NCBI GenBank assembly: GCA_003973385.1
Contig: QNYK01000031.1
Location: 1-32,464 of the forward strand
Reading direction: 5' to 3'
Source of the DNA: Bacillota bacterium
Lineage (GTDB): Bacteria > Planctomycetota > UBA8108 > UBA1146
DNA length: 32,464 nt
Shown here: piece after piece, positions 1-8,663 of the stretch
How the letters are laid out: each line of letters begins with the position of its first letter
Position numbering within the stretch: the first letter of the stretch is position 1
The notes under the pieces: generated by a model
The model's database searches: none
Told to the model about the DNA's origin: nothing
What the model saw: only the letters and a program-made list of their open reading frames with translations
Made by a program: the position numbers and the translations under genes

Positions 1-427
1 TGATGCGCCCCCACTTCTGCGTCCTCATGTGGGGAATGGTGGCACGTGCGAGCAGGAAGGGACTCTTGATGAAGAAGTCGATCATCGACTGGTAGAACTC
101 CCAGTCGTATTCCTCGATCGGCATCTGAGGTTGTGCCGGTGTCGCGTTGACGACGACGATATCGATGGGTCCCAGTGTCTCGGCGATTTCAGCAGCGAGG
201 CGATGCACTTCCGCTTCGTCTGTCACGTCTCCTCGAAAGAGCGCACCCTCGAAACCTGCATCCCGAAATCCTGAAAAGGTCTCCTCGGCACGCTCGACAT
301 TGTTCTGGTAGTTGATGGCGACCCTCGCTCCAGCTGCACCGAAAGAGTGCGCCATCGCCTTTCCGAGACCGGTACTGGAACCTGTGATCAGCACGGTTCG
401 ATCTGCAAGTGAGAAGTTGTCTGACAT
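1..427 (-). CDS. SDR family oxidoreductase, partial (C-terminus outside window)
   Basis: The first 142 residues of a short-chain dehydrogenase/reductase are present; the frame is open to the left edge, so the C-terminal part is missing. The NAD(P)-binding motif TGSSTGLG is at residues 15-22 within a Rossmann beta-alpha-beta start (TVLITG), and an NNAG-equivalent NATP is at 94-97. The catalytic Tyr-x-x-x-Lys would lie beyond the window. The start is ATG at 425-427, preceded by GGAG at 5-base spacing. Family members reduce or oxidise carbonyl/alcohol groups in the cytoplasm; the substrate cannot be told. It is transcribed divergently from an FAD monooxygenase 280 bases away, which suggests a shared metabolic role, but that is inference only. 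Confidence 0.9.
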   Translation of the reverse strand, partial: MSDNFSLADRTVLITGSSTGLGKAMAHSFGAAGARVAINYQNNVERAEETFSGFRDAGFEGALFRGDVTDEAEVHRLAAEIAETLGPIDIVVVNATPAQPQMPIEEYDWEFYQSMIDFFIKSPFLLARATIPHMRTQKWGRI

Positions 428-707
428 CTGAACTCCGCTTCTCAAGGTGGTCTGGGAATGAATCTGTATGACTATCAGGAGAGTAGAGGCCCCCAGATGT
501 TGGGCAACGGGCAAGCGACGAGGCCAGTCGTGCGCCCCGGTTCAGCATCGACGCTACAGGGGAGGGGATCATCTCGGTATGAGAGCCCATCAAGAGGTCC
601 TTGCGGCAATTCAGCGAATTTCAAATGATCTGGTCCAATGTCGTGAGGGAACCGGATTCAATTTCTGTCATGACACTTCTCTAGACCCAGAAAGCCAGGG
701 TGAGCCC
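428..707. other. divergent intergenic region between SDR and monooxygenase
   Basis: This 280-base spacer separates two divergent genes and should contain promoters for both. The longer open frame of the monooxygenase runs through it from 468, but the 80 residues upstream of the chosen start resemble no part of the FAD fold and have no good ribosome site. I could not pick out a convincing promoter or operator. Confidence 0.4.
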
Positions 708-1802
708 ATGCGGATCGCAGTCATCGGTGGAAGCACTGCCGGATTGGCCTCGGCGCTCAGATTGCGCCAAAGTGGTCATGAAGTCTCCGTTTTCGAGCGG
801 AGATCTGGTACCAGCACCGGTGGCTTCGGTCTGCTTCTTACTCCTTCCGCTCGACAGGGAATGAGGCGAATCGGGGTGAATCTGGATTCGTTGGGCTATC
901 CGGTCGAACAGTCAGATATTCGAGATGAAGATGGTCGATCGATTCTCAGCCAGGGCCTTCATGACACGGTAGGAATTGAACGAGCCAAGCTCCAGGACGC
1001 GCTTCTCGGTGCCCTGGAACCCGGCATCCTTCAGCTGGGAAAATCCTTTCTTGGTTTTGAATCGGATCCGCAAGGGGGCGCTCGTGCGGCGATTTTTTCG
1101 GATGGAACTCGCGTCGAAGCGGATCTGTTCATCGGAGCCGATGGTGTTCGCTCGAATGTGAGGAGCAGTTGGACTCCAGGTCCTGCGTTGCGTCAGGTAC
1201 AGAGCATGGAACTTGTCGGAATGTATCGGGGAGATGCTATCCCGGAGATCCTGAACGGGCGCTTTCTCAAGTTCTGTCGAACAGAAGACGGGATCTCCAT
1301 CGGACTGGTTCCCACCTCCACAGAATGCGTCACCTGGTACATCCAGTGTGATCCGCGGCGCTGGCCGATATGCCTTTCTCCGCAGGAGGAGAAACGGGCC
1401 TGGTTGCAGGAGGAAGTGCAGCGATGGCCTGATCCAGTGGCCGAGATCATCCTGGGGTCGGATCTGAATCGGACCCATCTGTGGAGGACCACGGACAGGG
1501 ATCTCCCGATAAATTTTCATCGAAGCAATGTGTTGCTGGTAGGAGATGCAGCCCATCCATTGTTGACCTTCACCAGTCAGGGTACAGGATCTGCGATCGA
1601 GGACGCTCTCGCCATCGGCGATCTACTCGACCATCATGTTTCCAGGACGCCGGAGCCGGAACAACTCGATGGAATTTTGTGCGAGTTCTCCAGGCACCGG
1701 ATTCCGATCCTGAGAGCGCGTCTGCAGATGGGTCGCCGGATGCAGTCGCAGTTTCTGAACCCTACTCGCCGCACCCAGCAGATTGTTCCCATCTGCTCCT
1801 GA
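708..1802 (+). CDS. FAD-dependent monooxygenase (group A flavoprotein hydroxylase family)
   Basis: The product has 364 residues and carries three hallmarks of the PHBH-like flavin monooxygenases. The N-terminal dinucleotide-binding segment is IGGSTAGL (residues 6-13), a GGS variant of GxGxxG common in this group, and ends in the FER acidic end of the fold. A DG-type motif (IGADGVRS) lies mid-protein, and the FAD ribityl-binding GD motif (LLVGDAAHP) is in the C-terminal part. Such enzymes use NAD(P)H and oxygen to hydroxylate aromatic or related substrates in the cytoplasm. The start ATG at 708 places the fold at residue 1 and follows an AGGG-containing sequence; an open frame reaches back to 468. 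The aminotransferase follows after 28 bases, so the two are probably co-transcribed. Substrate unknown. Confidence 0.85.
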   Translation: MRIAVIGGSTAGLASALRLRQSGHEVSVFERRSGTSTGGFGLLLTPSARQGMRRIGVNLDSLGYPVEQSDIRDEDGRSILSQGLHDTVGIERAKLQDALLGALEPGILQLGKSFLGFESDPQGGARAAIFSDGTRVEADLFIGADGVRSNVRSSWTPGPALRQVQSMELVGMYRGDAIPEILNGRFLKFCRTEDGISIGLVPTSTECVTWYIQCDPRRWPICLSPQEEKRAWLQEEVQRWPDPVAEIILGSDLNRTHLWRTTDRDLPINFHRSNVLLVGDAAHPLLTFTSQGTGSAIEDALAIGDLLDHHVSRTPEPEQLDGILCEFSRHRIPILRARLQMGRRMQSQFLNPTRRTQQIVPICS

Positions 1803-1830
1803 GTCGTCGGGTTGTCGTGGAGGCTGGCTG

Positions 1831-3021
1831 TTGAACATCGATGACCCCACCGGTTCATTTTCCCCGGACGCAGTAAACCTCTCGCTGCTTCAGCAGCGGG
1901 CATTCAATCTGCGATGGGCAGAGGTGGACACCGATGTCATCCCGTTGACTGCAGCGGACCCGGACTTTCCCGTCGCCACCGAGATCCTTGAAGCCATCAA
2001 TGCCCATGTTGCCGATGGAATCCTCGGGTACGGACCGACGAGGGGAATGCTCGGGTTTCGAGAGGCCGTGTCGAAGCGGATGGAGGAGCGCCAGGTTCCT
2101 TCCAGCCCTGATCAGATACTGGCGACGGACGGTGCTGCATCGGCGTTGTGGGCGGCATGTCGTGCAGTGCTGGGGCCTGGCGATGAAGCCATCACATTTG
2201 ACCCGGTCGACTTTCTACTGCCGCATTGTTCCGAACAGGCAGGAGCAACGGTGGTTCGCTGCCCACTCGAGCGTGGTAGCGGTGCCATTGCCCAGGATGT
2301 ACTGGAACAGAAGATCTCTGATCGCACTCGTGCCATCCTGATCTGCAATCCTCAAAATCCAACAGGCAGGGTGCTTCGGGTAGAAGAATTGCAGCGCATC
2401 GCCAGGTTGGCCGTCGATAACGATCTGGTGATCATCAGTGACGAGATCTGGGCGGACATCGTACTCGGTGACATCCAGATGACGAGTATCGCGTCCCTGT
2501 CGGATGAGGTTGCCCAGCGAACCATCACGGTTTCTGGGTTCAGCAAGACCTACGGACTTGCCGGATTGAGAATCGGTTTCATCCACTCGGGTAGTGGCGA
2601 ACTCGCCGATCGAGTGCTCGAGGCTTCGGGAGCTCCTCGAACAATATTCGGCGCTTCGGTGTTATCACAGGTCGCAGCGGAAGCTGCGCTGAGTAGATGT
2701 GATGGATGGCGTGACGGGTTCATCGAACACCTGAAGAGGATGAGTCGCTTCGCAGCACCACGTCTCGATGCTCTGGATGGATTTTGTTGCCCCCAGCCGG
2801 AGGGAACCTACCTGTTGTTCCCTGATATCGTTGAAACTGGAATGGATGCGAATGACCTGGCTGCAGAGATTCTGGAGCAGGCGCGTGTTGCCGTGGTCCC
2901 GGGAGACGAGCGTTGGTTCGGCCCGGGGGCAAAAGGGCACCTGAGAATCTCATTTGCCACCAGTGAGGCGATACTCGATGAAGCCATCACCCGCATCGAG
3001 AGATGGAACAGAAATCGCTGA
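1831..3021 (+). CDS. PLP-dependent class I/II aminotransferase (MalY/PatB C-S lyase-like)
   Basis: This 396-residue fold-type I PLP enzyme has the phosphate/ring-binding set in order: NPQNPTG (173-179), SDEIW (203-207) with the pyridine-N Asp, and SGFSKTYGLAGLRIG (235-249) with Schiff-base Lys239. The early motif PLTAADPDFPV and overall spacing resemble the PatB/MalY branch, which includes cystathionine beta-lyases as well as aminotransferases, so transaminase versus C-S lyase activity is open. Start: TTG at 1831 has a GGAGG seven bases upstream (1819-1823). An in-frame ATG at 1783 overlaps the upstream gene and has no such site. It probably forms an operon with the FAD monooxygenase. Confidence 0.85.
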   Translation: MNIDDPTGSFSPDAVNLSLLQQRAFNLRWAEVDTDVIPLTAADPDFPVATEILEAINAHVADGILGYGPTRGMLGFREAVSKRMEERQVPSSPDQILATDGAASALWAACRAVLGPGDEAITFDPVDFLLPHCSEQAGATVVRCPLERGSGAIAQDVLEQKISDRTRAILICNPQNPTGRVLRVEELQRIARLAVDNDLVIISDEIWADIVLGDIQMTSIASLSDEVAQRTITVSGFSKTYGLAGLRIGFIHSGSGELADRVLEASGAPRTIFGASVLSQVAAEAALSRCDGWRDGFIEHLKRMSRFAAPRLDALDGFCCPQPEGTYLLFPDIVETGMDANDLAAEILEQARVAVVPGDERWFGPGAKGHLRISFATSEAILDEAITRIERWNRNR

Positions 3022-3450
3022 GGCAGCCATCCTCTTGCCAGGGATCAACGATCTTCTGGACTCCGCAAGATATCCAGATCTGTGATACCGATGACATCGA
3101 TTCGAGGGCCTGCGTGGTATTCGTGACAGGTTGTGCAGCGATCCTCGACCGGGTGACCATGACATTCGATACACTGATTGCGTGTCACTGATCCAGGGCC
3201 GATCCAGCATCATCAGTGGTGTAGGCCACCCCTGTTGCACAGAACAGGACAGATCTGCGCATTTGGGTGGCATGTGGGCCTCAATTCATTGTGGCGCCTT
3301 GAAATCGACGATCGGCGAAATGGCGCTCAACTCTATGCGCGGGGAAGCCGAATCTGGTAACACCGCAGATAATGTAGCAGTATTTATTTTCCCGGGCACC
3401 TTCCTAACCTCGGGGCCGTGTCTCGTGTGGGTGAAAGGTAGGCAAAGCTG
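3022..3450. other. 429-base region without an intact normal-size gene
   Basis: This gap between the aminotransferase and sulfatase 1 contains a minus-strand heme-motif reading frame (listed separately) and, at about 3360-3400, an AT-richer patch just before sulfatase 1. The plus-strand frames have no recognisable protein. A promoter for sulfatase 1 is expected near the right end, but I could not assign one. Confidence 0.5.
3045..3188 (-). pseudogene. di-CxxCH c-type cytochrome-like fragment or tiny gene
   Basis: The minus-strand frame from GTG 3188 to TGA 3045 encodes 47 residues with two heme c attachment motifs, CIECH (residues 6-10) and CTTCH (18-22), separated by seven residues (GHPVEDR), plus further histidines H12 and H25. 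Such closely spaced CxxCH motifs are typical of small or multiheme c-type cytochromes. Two in-frame TGA codons lie about 30 bases upstream of the GTG. A second short frame (3262 to 3185) starts with MRRSVLFCATG, looks like a short export signal, and ends in a TGA overlapping the GTG by four bases. One frameshift would join the two into a roughly 70-residue exported di-heme protein. It may be a remnant, a frameshifted gene or a coupled small ORF. No Shine-Dalgarno is evident. Confidence 0.45.
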
Positions 3451-5079
3451 ATGATCGGGCTCCTTCTGTTGGTTTCACTGACCACTCCACCCCTGGCGGA
3501 TCCACAACCAACCAGGACAGGTCGGCCCGACATCATCGTCATCATGGCTGATGACATGGGCTGGTCCGATATCGGTTGTTTCGGCGGCGAGATCAAGACT
3601 CCGAATCTCGACCAGCTGGCTTCGAATGGAGTTCGTCTGCGTCAGTTCTACAACACGGCTCGTTGCTGTCCGACGCGTGCCTCATTGCTGACCGGTCTCT
3701 ATGCTCATCAGGCGGGTGTCGGTCACATGGTGTACGACGGTGGATCCCCCGGCTATCGAGGTGAACTGTCACCGACCACTGCGACCATCGCTGAACACCT
3801 GAGTGCCGCCGGCTACCGCACCTACATGTCGGGCAAGTGGCACGTCACTCACAATCTCGGTAAGGCAAAACAGCGTATCGAGCCGAAGAAAAGGACCAAC
3901 TGGCCCATCGACCGGGGGTTTCAACACTTCTTTGGCACCATACACGGCGGTGGTTCCTACTACGATCCGGTTTCATTGACCCGGGGCGAACGCTACCTCC
4001 CTGCTCCAGAAGGGGACTACCACTACACCGATGCCATCAGCGAAGAAGCAGCAAACTTCATCGAGCAGAATGCAGCCCATAGTAAAGCGGCTCCGATGTT
4101 CATGTATGTGGCTTACACCGCTCCTCACTGGCCGCTCCACGCTCGCCCCGCTGACATCGAGAGGGTCCAGGGGCGCTATCGGGACGGTTGGGATGCGATG
4201 CGAGATGCGCGACTGAAACGTCAGCGTGACATGGGATTGATCGATGCGGCGTGGGATCTTTCGCCTCGTGATTCTCGCATCAAGACCTGGCAAGAGACGC
4301 CGGACCATCCATGGCAAGAGCGGCGGATGGAGGTCTACGCCGCCCAGGTCGAACAACTCGATCGCGGCATCGGCCGCATCGTTGCCGCACTGAAGGCTCA
4401 GGGTCGGCTGGAAAACACCCTGCTGCTGTTTCTGGCCGACAATGGCGGCTGTGCCGAAGAGATCACATCCGGCTGGAAGAGTCTGACCATCCCTGAAAAG
4501 ACCCGTGACGGTCGCGATGTGAAAAATGGCAACAACCCGAAGATGCTGCCGGGACCGGAGGTGACCTACCAGAGCTACGGTTTGCCGTGGGCGAACGCCT
4601 CCAACACGCCCTTTCTGCTCTACAAGCACCATGTCCACGAGGGCGGCATCTCGTCACCGCTGATCGCGCACTGGCCGGCGGGATTACAGGGCAAGGGGGT
4701 GATTCACGATGGACCCGGTCATGTCATCGATCTGGTCTCGACCTGTCTCGATGCGGCGCAGGCGACTCCCGTCACAGCATTGGATGGAATCGCCATGCAG
4801 CCGATCGAGGGCGTGAGTTTGCTGCCGATTCTCTCGGGACAGTCCGCCACCGAACGTCCCATCTTCTGGGAACACGAAGGCAATCGAGCAGTGAGGCTGG
4901 GGCGCTGGAAACTGGTCGCCCGTCACAACCGGCCGTGGCAACTGTTCGACATGGTGGCAGATCGCACCGAGTCCCATGACCTCGCAGGTCAGAACCCTCA
5001 ACTGGTCAATGCCCTGGAGAGCAGCTATCAGCAGTGGGCCCAGCGGGCTCAGGTCAGACCCTGGCCGTTGAACCGGTAG
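3451..5079 (+). CDS. exported type I (formylglycine) sulfatase 1
   Basis: This 542-residue sulfatase hydrolyses sulfate esters, probably on polysaccharide. Residues 1-17 form a short signal peptide. Metal-binding Asp34-Asp35 follows in IMADDMGW, and the maturation signature CCPTR (72-76, then ASLLTG) carries the Cys72 expected to become formylglycine. SGKWH (127-131) supplies active-site Lys and His, and LADNGG near residue 330 supplies more metal ligands. Length is normal for the family. The start ATG 3451 is preceded by AGG-rich sequence (AAAGGTAGG). The downstream Gfo/Idh/MocA gene converges on it with only 20 bases between stops and no visible terminator. The exact substrate cannot be read from sequence. 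Confidence 0.93.
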   Translation: MIGLLLLVSLTTPPLADPQPTRTGRPDIIVIMADDMGWSDIGCFGGEIKTPNLDQLASNGVRLRQFYNTARCCPTRASLLTGLYAHQAGVGHMVYDGGSPGYRGELSPTTATIAEHLSAAGYRTYMSGKWHVTHNLGKAKQRIEPKKRTNWPIDRGFQHFFGTIHGGGSYYDPVSLTRGERYLPAPEGDYHYTDAISEEAANFIEQNAAHSKAAPMFMYVAYTAPHWPLHARPADIERVQGRYRDGWDAMRDARLKRQRDMGLIDAAWDLSPRDSRIKTWQETPDHPWQERRMEVYAAQVEQLDRGIGRIVAALKAQGRLENTLLLFLADNGGCAEEITSGWKSLTIPEKTRDGRDVKNGNNPKMLPGPEVTYQSYGLPWANASNTPFLLYKHHVHEGGISSPLIAHWPAGLQGKGVIHDGPGHVIDLVSTCLDAAQATPVTALDGIAMQPIEGVSLLPILSGQSATERPIFWEHEGNRAVRLGRWKLVARHNRPWQLFDMVADRTESHDLAGQNPQLVNALESSYQQWAQRAQVRPWPLNR

Positions 5080-5099
5080 CAAATCTGCCGATTCGGACT

Positions 5100-6455
5100 T
5101 CAGATTCGCCAGGGCGCTCGCATCGGCTGACGGATCAGGCGATTCGCCTCTTCATCGCCGGGGAAGGTCTGCCCGACCGGGTCATAGTGTAGTTTGCGTC
5201 CGGTTCGAATCGCGATGTTGGCCAGATTGACGAGACTGCACGAGCGATGCCCGTTCGATTCGTTGAGCGCGAAGCGCTGGCGGGTTCGCACCGATTCATC
5301 GAAGTTGGTGGGACCCACCTGGGGCGGATCGGGCAGATCGTCGATGCCTTCCATCAGGTCTGCAGGTTCGGTGCGCATACCGCGAAACAACTTGCCATCG
5401 GGACCTTCGATGTATGGCAATCCCTCAGCGTCCTTCGGTCCCCACTCTCTCGATTCCAGGATCAACTCGGTTCCATCCTGGTACTTCAACATCACCTTGC
5501 CCCAGGGCCCGCAAGAATCGGGGTGTTGCGGCCACGGTGCGATGGCACTGATCTCCGAGGGTGATGTGTGGTCCTTATCGAGGATCCACTGCACCGGATC
5601 GAGGTAGTGCTGACCCATGTCGGCGAGTCCCCCACCGTCGTAGTCCCAGTAGCCGCGAAAGGAGCCGTGTGTGCGGTGTGCCGTGTAGGGTTTGAAGGGT
5701 GCGGGGCCTAACCAGGCATCGTAATCGAAGTGGTCGGGCACTGGTTTGGGGGCCAGTCGTGGTTTTCCGACCCAGAACATCTTCCAGGCGAACCCCGTGT
5801 CTGGACTGACACGAACTCGAAGTGGTCCGCCGAGACGACCGGACTGGACCAGTTTCTTGACGCGGCGGGCATCGGCACCGAGGCCGTACAGACCGCCCTC
5901 GAAGCGAAACCAGGTGTTGAGGCGGAACACGGCGCCCGTTCGTTCGATTTCTTCGACGACCTGGATCCCCTCGTCGATGGTTCGGCTCATCGGTTTTTCA
6001 CACCAGACATCGAAGCCTGCCCGTGCCGCAGCCACGCTCATCAGTGCGTGCCAGTGGGGCGGCGTGCAGATGTGCATCACATCGATGTCGGTTCGATCGA
6101 GCATCTGACGCCAGTCGCTGTAACCACTGCAGTTTCCGCCGGCATGTTTGAGTCCGTTGGCGAGCCTGTGGGCATCGACATCGCACAGTGCCAGGGTCGT
6201 CGGTGTGGATCCTTCTCTGTTGGGGCGAATGTGTGCACCGCTTCTGCTGATGCCACCGCATCCGATGATGCCATGAGTGATGGTGTCACTGGGAGCGACC
6301 CGCCCAGGCCCACCGAGGACATGAGCCGGTACGATGTGGAATAACCCCAGAGCAGCGGTGGCAGTGGCTCCTCGCAGCAGCACCTCGCGACGGGTGATTT
6401 CAGTCGTGGATCCGATTCGGGGGCCATCCAGGGCATCCTTACGCCGTGGGCTCAT
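5100..6455 (-). CDS. Tat-exported Gfo/Idh/MocA family oxidoreductase
   Basis: The 451-residue product starts with a twin-arginine signal: TRREVLL (21-27), a hydrophobic stretch ATATAALGL, then a short basic-free tail before the mature domain. The NAD(P)-binding Rossmann motif is IIGCGGIS (63-70) and the family EKP motif is CEKPMS (152-157), which contains the catalytic-region Lys. The C-terminal half is the alpha/beta substrate domain. Family members oxidise or reduce sugars and sugar derivatives, and Tat-exported versions are abundant in planctomycetes. Its start overlaps the stop of the upstream membrane-protein gene as ATGA, so it is the last gene of an operon with the lipoprotein aldose epimerase. 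The export location with a cofactor-binding fold fits Tat folding before transport. Confidence 0.9.
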   Translation of the reverse strand: MSPRRKDALDGPRIGSTTEITRREVLLRGATATAALGLFHIVPAHVLGGPGRVAPSDTITHGIIGCGGISRSGAHIRPNREGSTPTTLALCDVDAHRLANGLKHAGGNCSGYSDWRQMLDRTDIDVMHICTPPHWHALMSVAAARAGFDVWCEKPMSRTIDEGIQVVEEIERTGAVFRLNTWFRFEGGLYGLGADARRVKKLVQSGRLGGPLRVRVSPDTGFAWKMFWVGKPRLAPKPVPDHFDYDAWLGPAPFKPYTAHRTHGSFRGYWDYDGGGLADMGQHYLDPVQWILDKDHTSPSEISAIAPWPQHPDSCGPWGKVMLKYQDGTELILESREWGPKDAEGLPYIEGPDGKLFRGMRTEPADLMEGIDDLPDPPQVGPTNFDESVRTRQRFALNESNGHRSCSLVNLANIAIRTGRKLHYDPVGQTFPGDEEANRLIRQPMRAPWRI

Positions 6456-6925
6456 GCCAGCTCCTCATCTTCATCCTCGTACTCCTCGTCATATTCCTCA
6501 TCGTCTTCCTCGAACTCTTGCTCTGCTTCGCGAAGCATCCTTTGAGAATGGACTCCCAGCAACAGGGCGGTGCCCCCCTCGATCGCCGCACTGATGATGG
6601 TGTATCTGGAGTAGGAACCGCCATCGAGAAGCAGGCTGGAGCCACGTGCCAGGGCGGTTCCCAGATAGCACCATGCCATCGGTTGTAACCAGGCTGCATA
6701 GGCGGGATTCCACAGCGCTCTGAAGGTGACCACCCCGAGCATCGCCACCAGGCCGCCCATAAATGCTCGCATCTCTCCCAGGGAAGCGGAGGAAAGTACG
6801 CCGCTGTAGGGTTCACTCCCCTGCCACTCGAGCATCTGGTCGATGACCATCCGGGGTTCGATCATCACCCAGATACCGAACCCGATGTTGCCCAGCGCGA
6901 TCAGCAGGAGAAGATGCCGGATCAA
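6452..6925 (-). CDS. small membrane protein with acidic C-terminal tail (DUF4345-like)
   Basis: The 157-residue protein has about four hydrophobic segments (near residues 4-20, 53-72, 80-98 and 110-125) and ends in a very acidic tail of alternating Glu/Asp/Tyr from about residue 133. The segment GEMRAFMGGLVAMLG resembles the conserved core of DUF4345-type small membrane proteins; I offer this as a likely but unverified family match. The start is TTG at 6925, overlapping the upstream epimerase stop by four bases (TTGA), with a G-rich site about eight bases before it. The end overlaps the Gfo/Idh/MocA start by four bases. Such overlaps at both ends imply translational coupling. Function unknown. 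Confidence 0.8.
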   Translation of the reverse strand: MIRHLLLLIALGNIGFGIWVMIEPRMVIDQMLEWQGSEPYSGVLSSASLGEMRAFMGGLVAMLGVVTFRALWNPAYAAWLQPMAWCYLGTALARGSSLLLDGGSYSRYTIISAAIEGGTALLLGVHSQRMLREAEQEFEEDDEEYDEEYEDEDEELA

Positions 6926-8139
6926 GGTTCAAGCCCCCCGCCAAAGTGGAATCGATGTTCCATGACGTGCGTGTAGATCTCTCCGGGACGCAAGACCACG
7001 GAGGGCCAGGCGCCGTTGTCTTGCTTGTTGATCGCATCGGGCCACAACTGGCTCTCGAGGCAGAACGCGGCGTGTTTCTGGTACACCGCACCCTTCTTGC
7101 CAGCGACTCCATCGAGGAAGTTGCCACTGTAGAACTGGATCCCCGGCTGGTCCGTCCAGATCTCCATCGCGGTGCCACTGGCGGGATCGATCGCGCGGGC
7201 GGCAAATCGAAGAGCCCCGGCCTCAATGAGACTGAATCCGTCGATGACGAAGTTGTGGTCGTAGCCACCCGGGTCGCCGTCGCCGCTGCCTGGTAGTGCC
7301 CCGATATCGGTGCCGATCGCCTTGCCGGAGGTGAAATCGAGCGCTGAGCCACTCACGGGGGCGATTTCCCCCGTTGGAATCAAGTTCTCTCCAGGTGTAT
7401 AGCGGCTGCAGTTGAGTGTCAGAACCTGTTCGAGCATCGATCCGGAGGAGTGGCCGGCCAGATTCCAGTAGGAGTGGTGCGCCAGATTCACAGGTGTCGA
7501 GCGATCCGTTTCTGCGGCCATCTCGACGCGCAGAACATCGTCTGTGGTCAGGATGTAGCGCACCGATGCATGGACCTGGCCTGGATAGCCTTCGTCGCCG
7601 TCAGCACTGGTCAGCACCATCTCGACACCCATCCCATCATCACTGCTGATGGGTCTCGCGCTCCAGATGTGCTTGTCAAATCCCTTCACACCGCCGTGAA
7701 GATGATGTTCGCCATTATTGGTCGCGAGAGAGTGCTCGTTTCCCTCCAGCGTGAAGAGTCCGCCGTCGATGCGATTTGCACAGCGACCGACGATGCATCC
7801 AAAGTAGGGACTACGTTCGAGGTACCCGGTCAGATCGTCGAAGCCGAGCACGATGTCGGTGAGTTCTCCATTCGCCCCGGGTACCAGACACTCGGTCACC
7901 GTGGCTCCGTAGTCGATGATGCGGACTCGCATCCTTCCGTTATCGAGTGTGAAGCGCTGGACATTGATCCCGTCGATTTGTCCCCACGGCTCTACCACGA
8001 TTCCATCGGTCACGGCTGGCCCCATCCCATCATCATCTTCAGTGATCCAGGCTCCTGGGCCCTGACAACTGACGATCGACATCAGCCCGATCAGGACCAG
8101 GGTGAGAAAGACAGTTTTCTTCAGGTCATCGGTGTTCAA
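6922..8139 (-). CDS. galM: lipoprotein aldose 1-epimerase (galactose mutarotase)
   Basis: The 405-residue GalM-family enzyme interconverts alpha and beta anomers of free aldoses. Family markers are GRCANRI (118-124), HHLHGG (145-150), the catalytic-His motif HHSYWN (221-226) and catalytic Glu362 in FCLESQ. Residues 1-25 form a lipoprotein signal ending in IVSC, with Cys25 predicted lipidated, so it should act at the outer membrane or periplasm. The start is TTG at 8139, seven bases after AGGAG inside a GGGGGAGGAG run. An in-frame ATG pair at 8169-8172 and a frame open to 8430 have poor ribosome sites and would bury the signal peptide. First gene of a three-gene overlapping operon. Confidence 0.9.
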   Translation of the reverse strand: MNTDDLKKTVFLTLVLIGLMSIVSCQGPGAWITEDDDGMGPAVTDGIVVEPWGQIDGINVQRFTLDNGRMRVRIIDYGATVTECLVPGANGELTDIVLGFDDLTGYLERSPYFGCIVGRCANRIDGGLFTLEGNEHSLATNNGEHHLHGGVKGFDKHIWSARPISSDDGMGVEMVLTSADGDEGYPGQVHASVRYILTTDDVLRVEMAAETDRSTPVNLAHHSYWNLAGHSSGSMLEQVLTLNCSRYTPGENLIPTGEIAPVSGSALDFTSGKAIGTDIGALPGSGDGDPGGYDHNFVIDGFSLIEAGALRFAARAIDPASGTAMEIWTDQPGIQFYSGNFLDGVAGKKGAVYQKHAAFCLESQLWPDAINKQDNGAWPSVVLRPGEIYTHVMEHRFHFGGGLEP

Positions 8140-8663
8140 TGCGATGCTCCTCCCCCGAGTGAACTGCATCATGTCGGATGGATGGCACGGGTCCAGAAGG
8201 GAGCCGTCGGTCTCCGGTGAGGAGTTGAATACACGAGAATGTGCTGAAGGGGTTGGGAGGAACCGCAAGCGGCTCCGCATGCAAGGCCGATGGTCCCTGT
8301 CAGCAACATCCTCGCACCACAAAGATAGCCATCCCCCCTCCCGGATGCTCGATGGACTTTCCTGTAAGTCCGGTCTTCGTAAGGTATTAGAGGCTTGGCA
8401 GGTGGCCGCTATTCGGTCTCCGGAGAGCACCCAGCACCGATACTCGTGGACAGGCCTGCATTTCCAAATCCATGCCCTGGCAGGGGTTGTAGAGGTGAAG
8501 TGGGTCCTCGGTTCGGTTGACCCTTCGGGAGCAGATCGGTACTCTCCTTGCTTGCACCGATGATGCCTGGCATGGATGAGTCCTTCCGGGCAGCTGCAGC
8601 AGTCAGATAATGCAGATGAACCGGGGACCGAACCCTCCCCGGCGGATGGACAGGACCGAGCAG
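8140..8663. other. 524-base intergenic region upstream of galM and rpmB
   Basis: These divergent upstream regions hold no recognisable protein in six frames. Small features include a 6-bp-stem hairpin near 8352-8369 (GGACTT/AAGTCC) and a possible promoter for rpmB at 8517-8545. I saw no riboswitch-like fold that I could defend. Confidence 0.45.
8517..8545 (+). promoter_or_regulatory. possible sigma-70-type promoter for rpmB
   Basis: TTGACC at 8517-8522 is followed after 17 bases by TACTCT at 8540-8545. The -35-like box matches five of six consensus positions, the -10-like box only three. It lies about 120 bases before the rpmB start. This is a weak pattern match in a GC-rich genome. Confidence 0.25.

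Noticed and set aside
468-707. N-terminal extension of the FAD monooxygenase
   Set aside because: The 80 added residues are unlike any flavoprotein, and the dinucleotide fold starts exactly at the ATG at 708.
3131-3451. 106-residue plus-strand ORF before sulfatase 1
   Set aside because: No recognisable sequence; it is antisense to the better-supported CxxCH frame.
5730-6344. 204-residue plus-strand ORF antisense to the Gfo/Idh/MocA gene
   Set aside because: A shadow frame; the minus strand has an intact family protein with Tat signal.
8140-8430. N-terminal extension of the aldose epimerase
   Set aside because: It is polar and unlike GalM, has no ribosome site, and would hide the lipoprotein signal.
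8102-8563. 153-residue plus-strand ORF
   Set aside because: Overlaps the 5' end of galM and has no recognisable domain; likely a GC-rich chance frame.
8140-8663. Riboswitch or leader RNA upstream of rpmB or galM
   Set aside because: Only short hairpins are seen, with no conserved riboswitch core.
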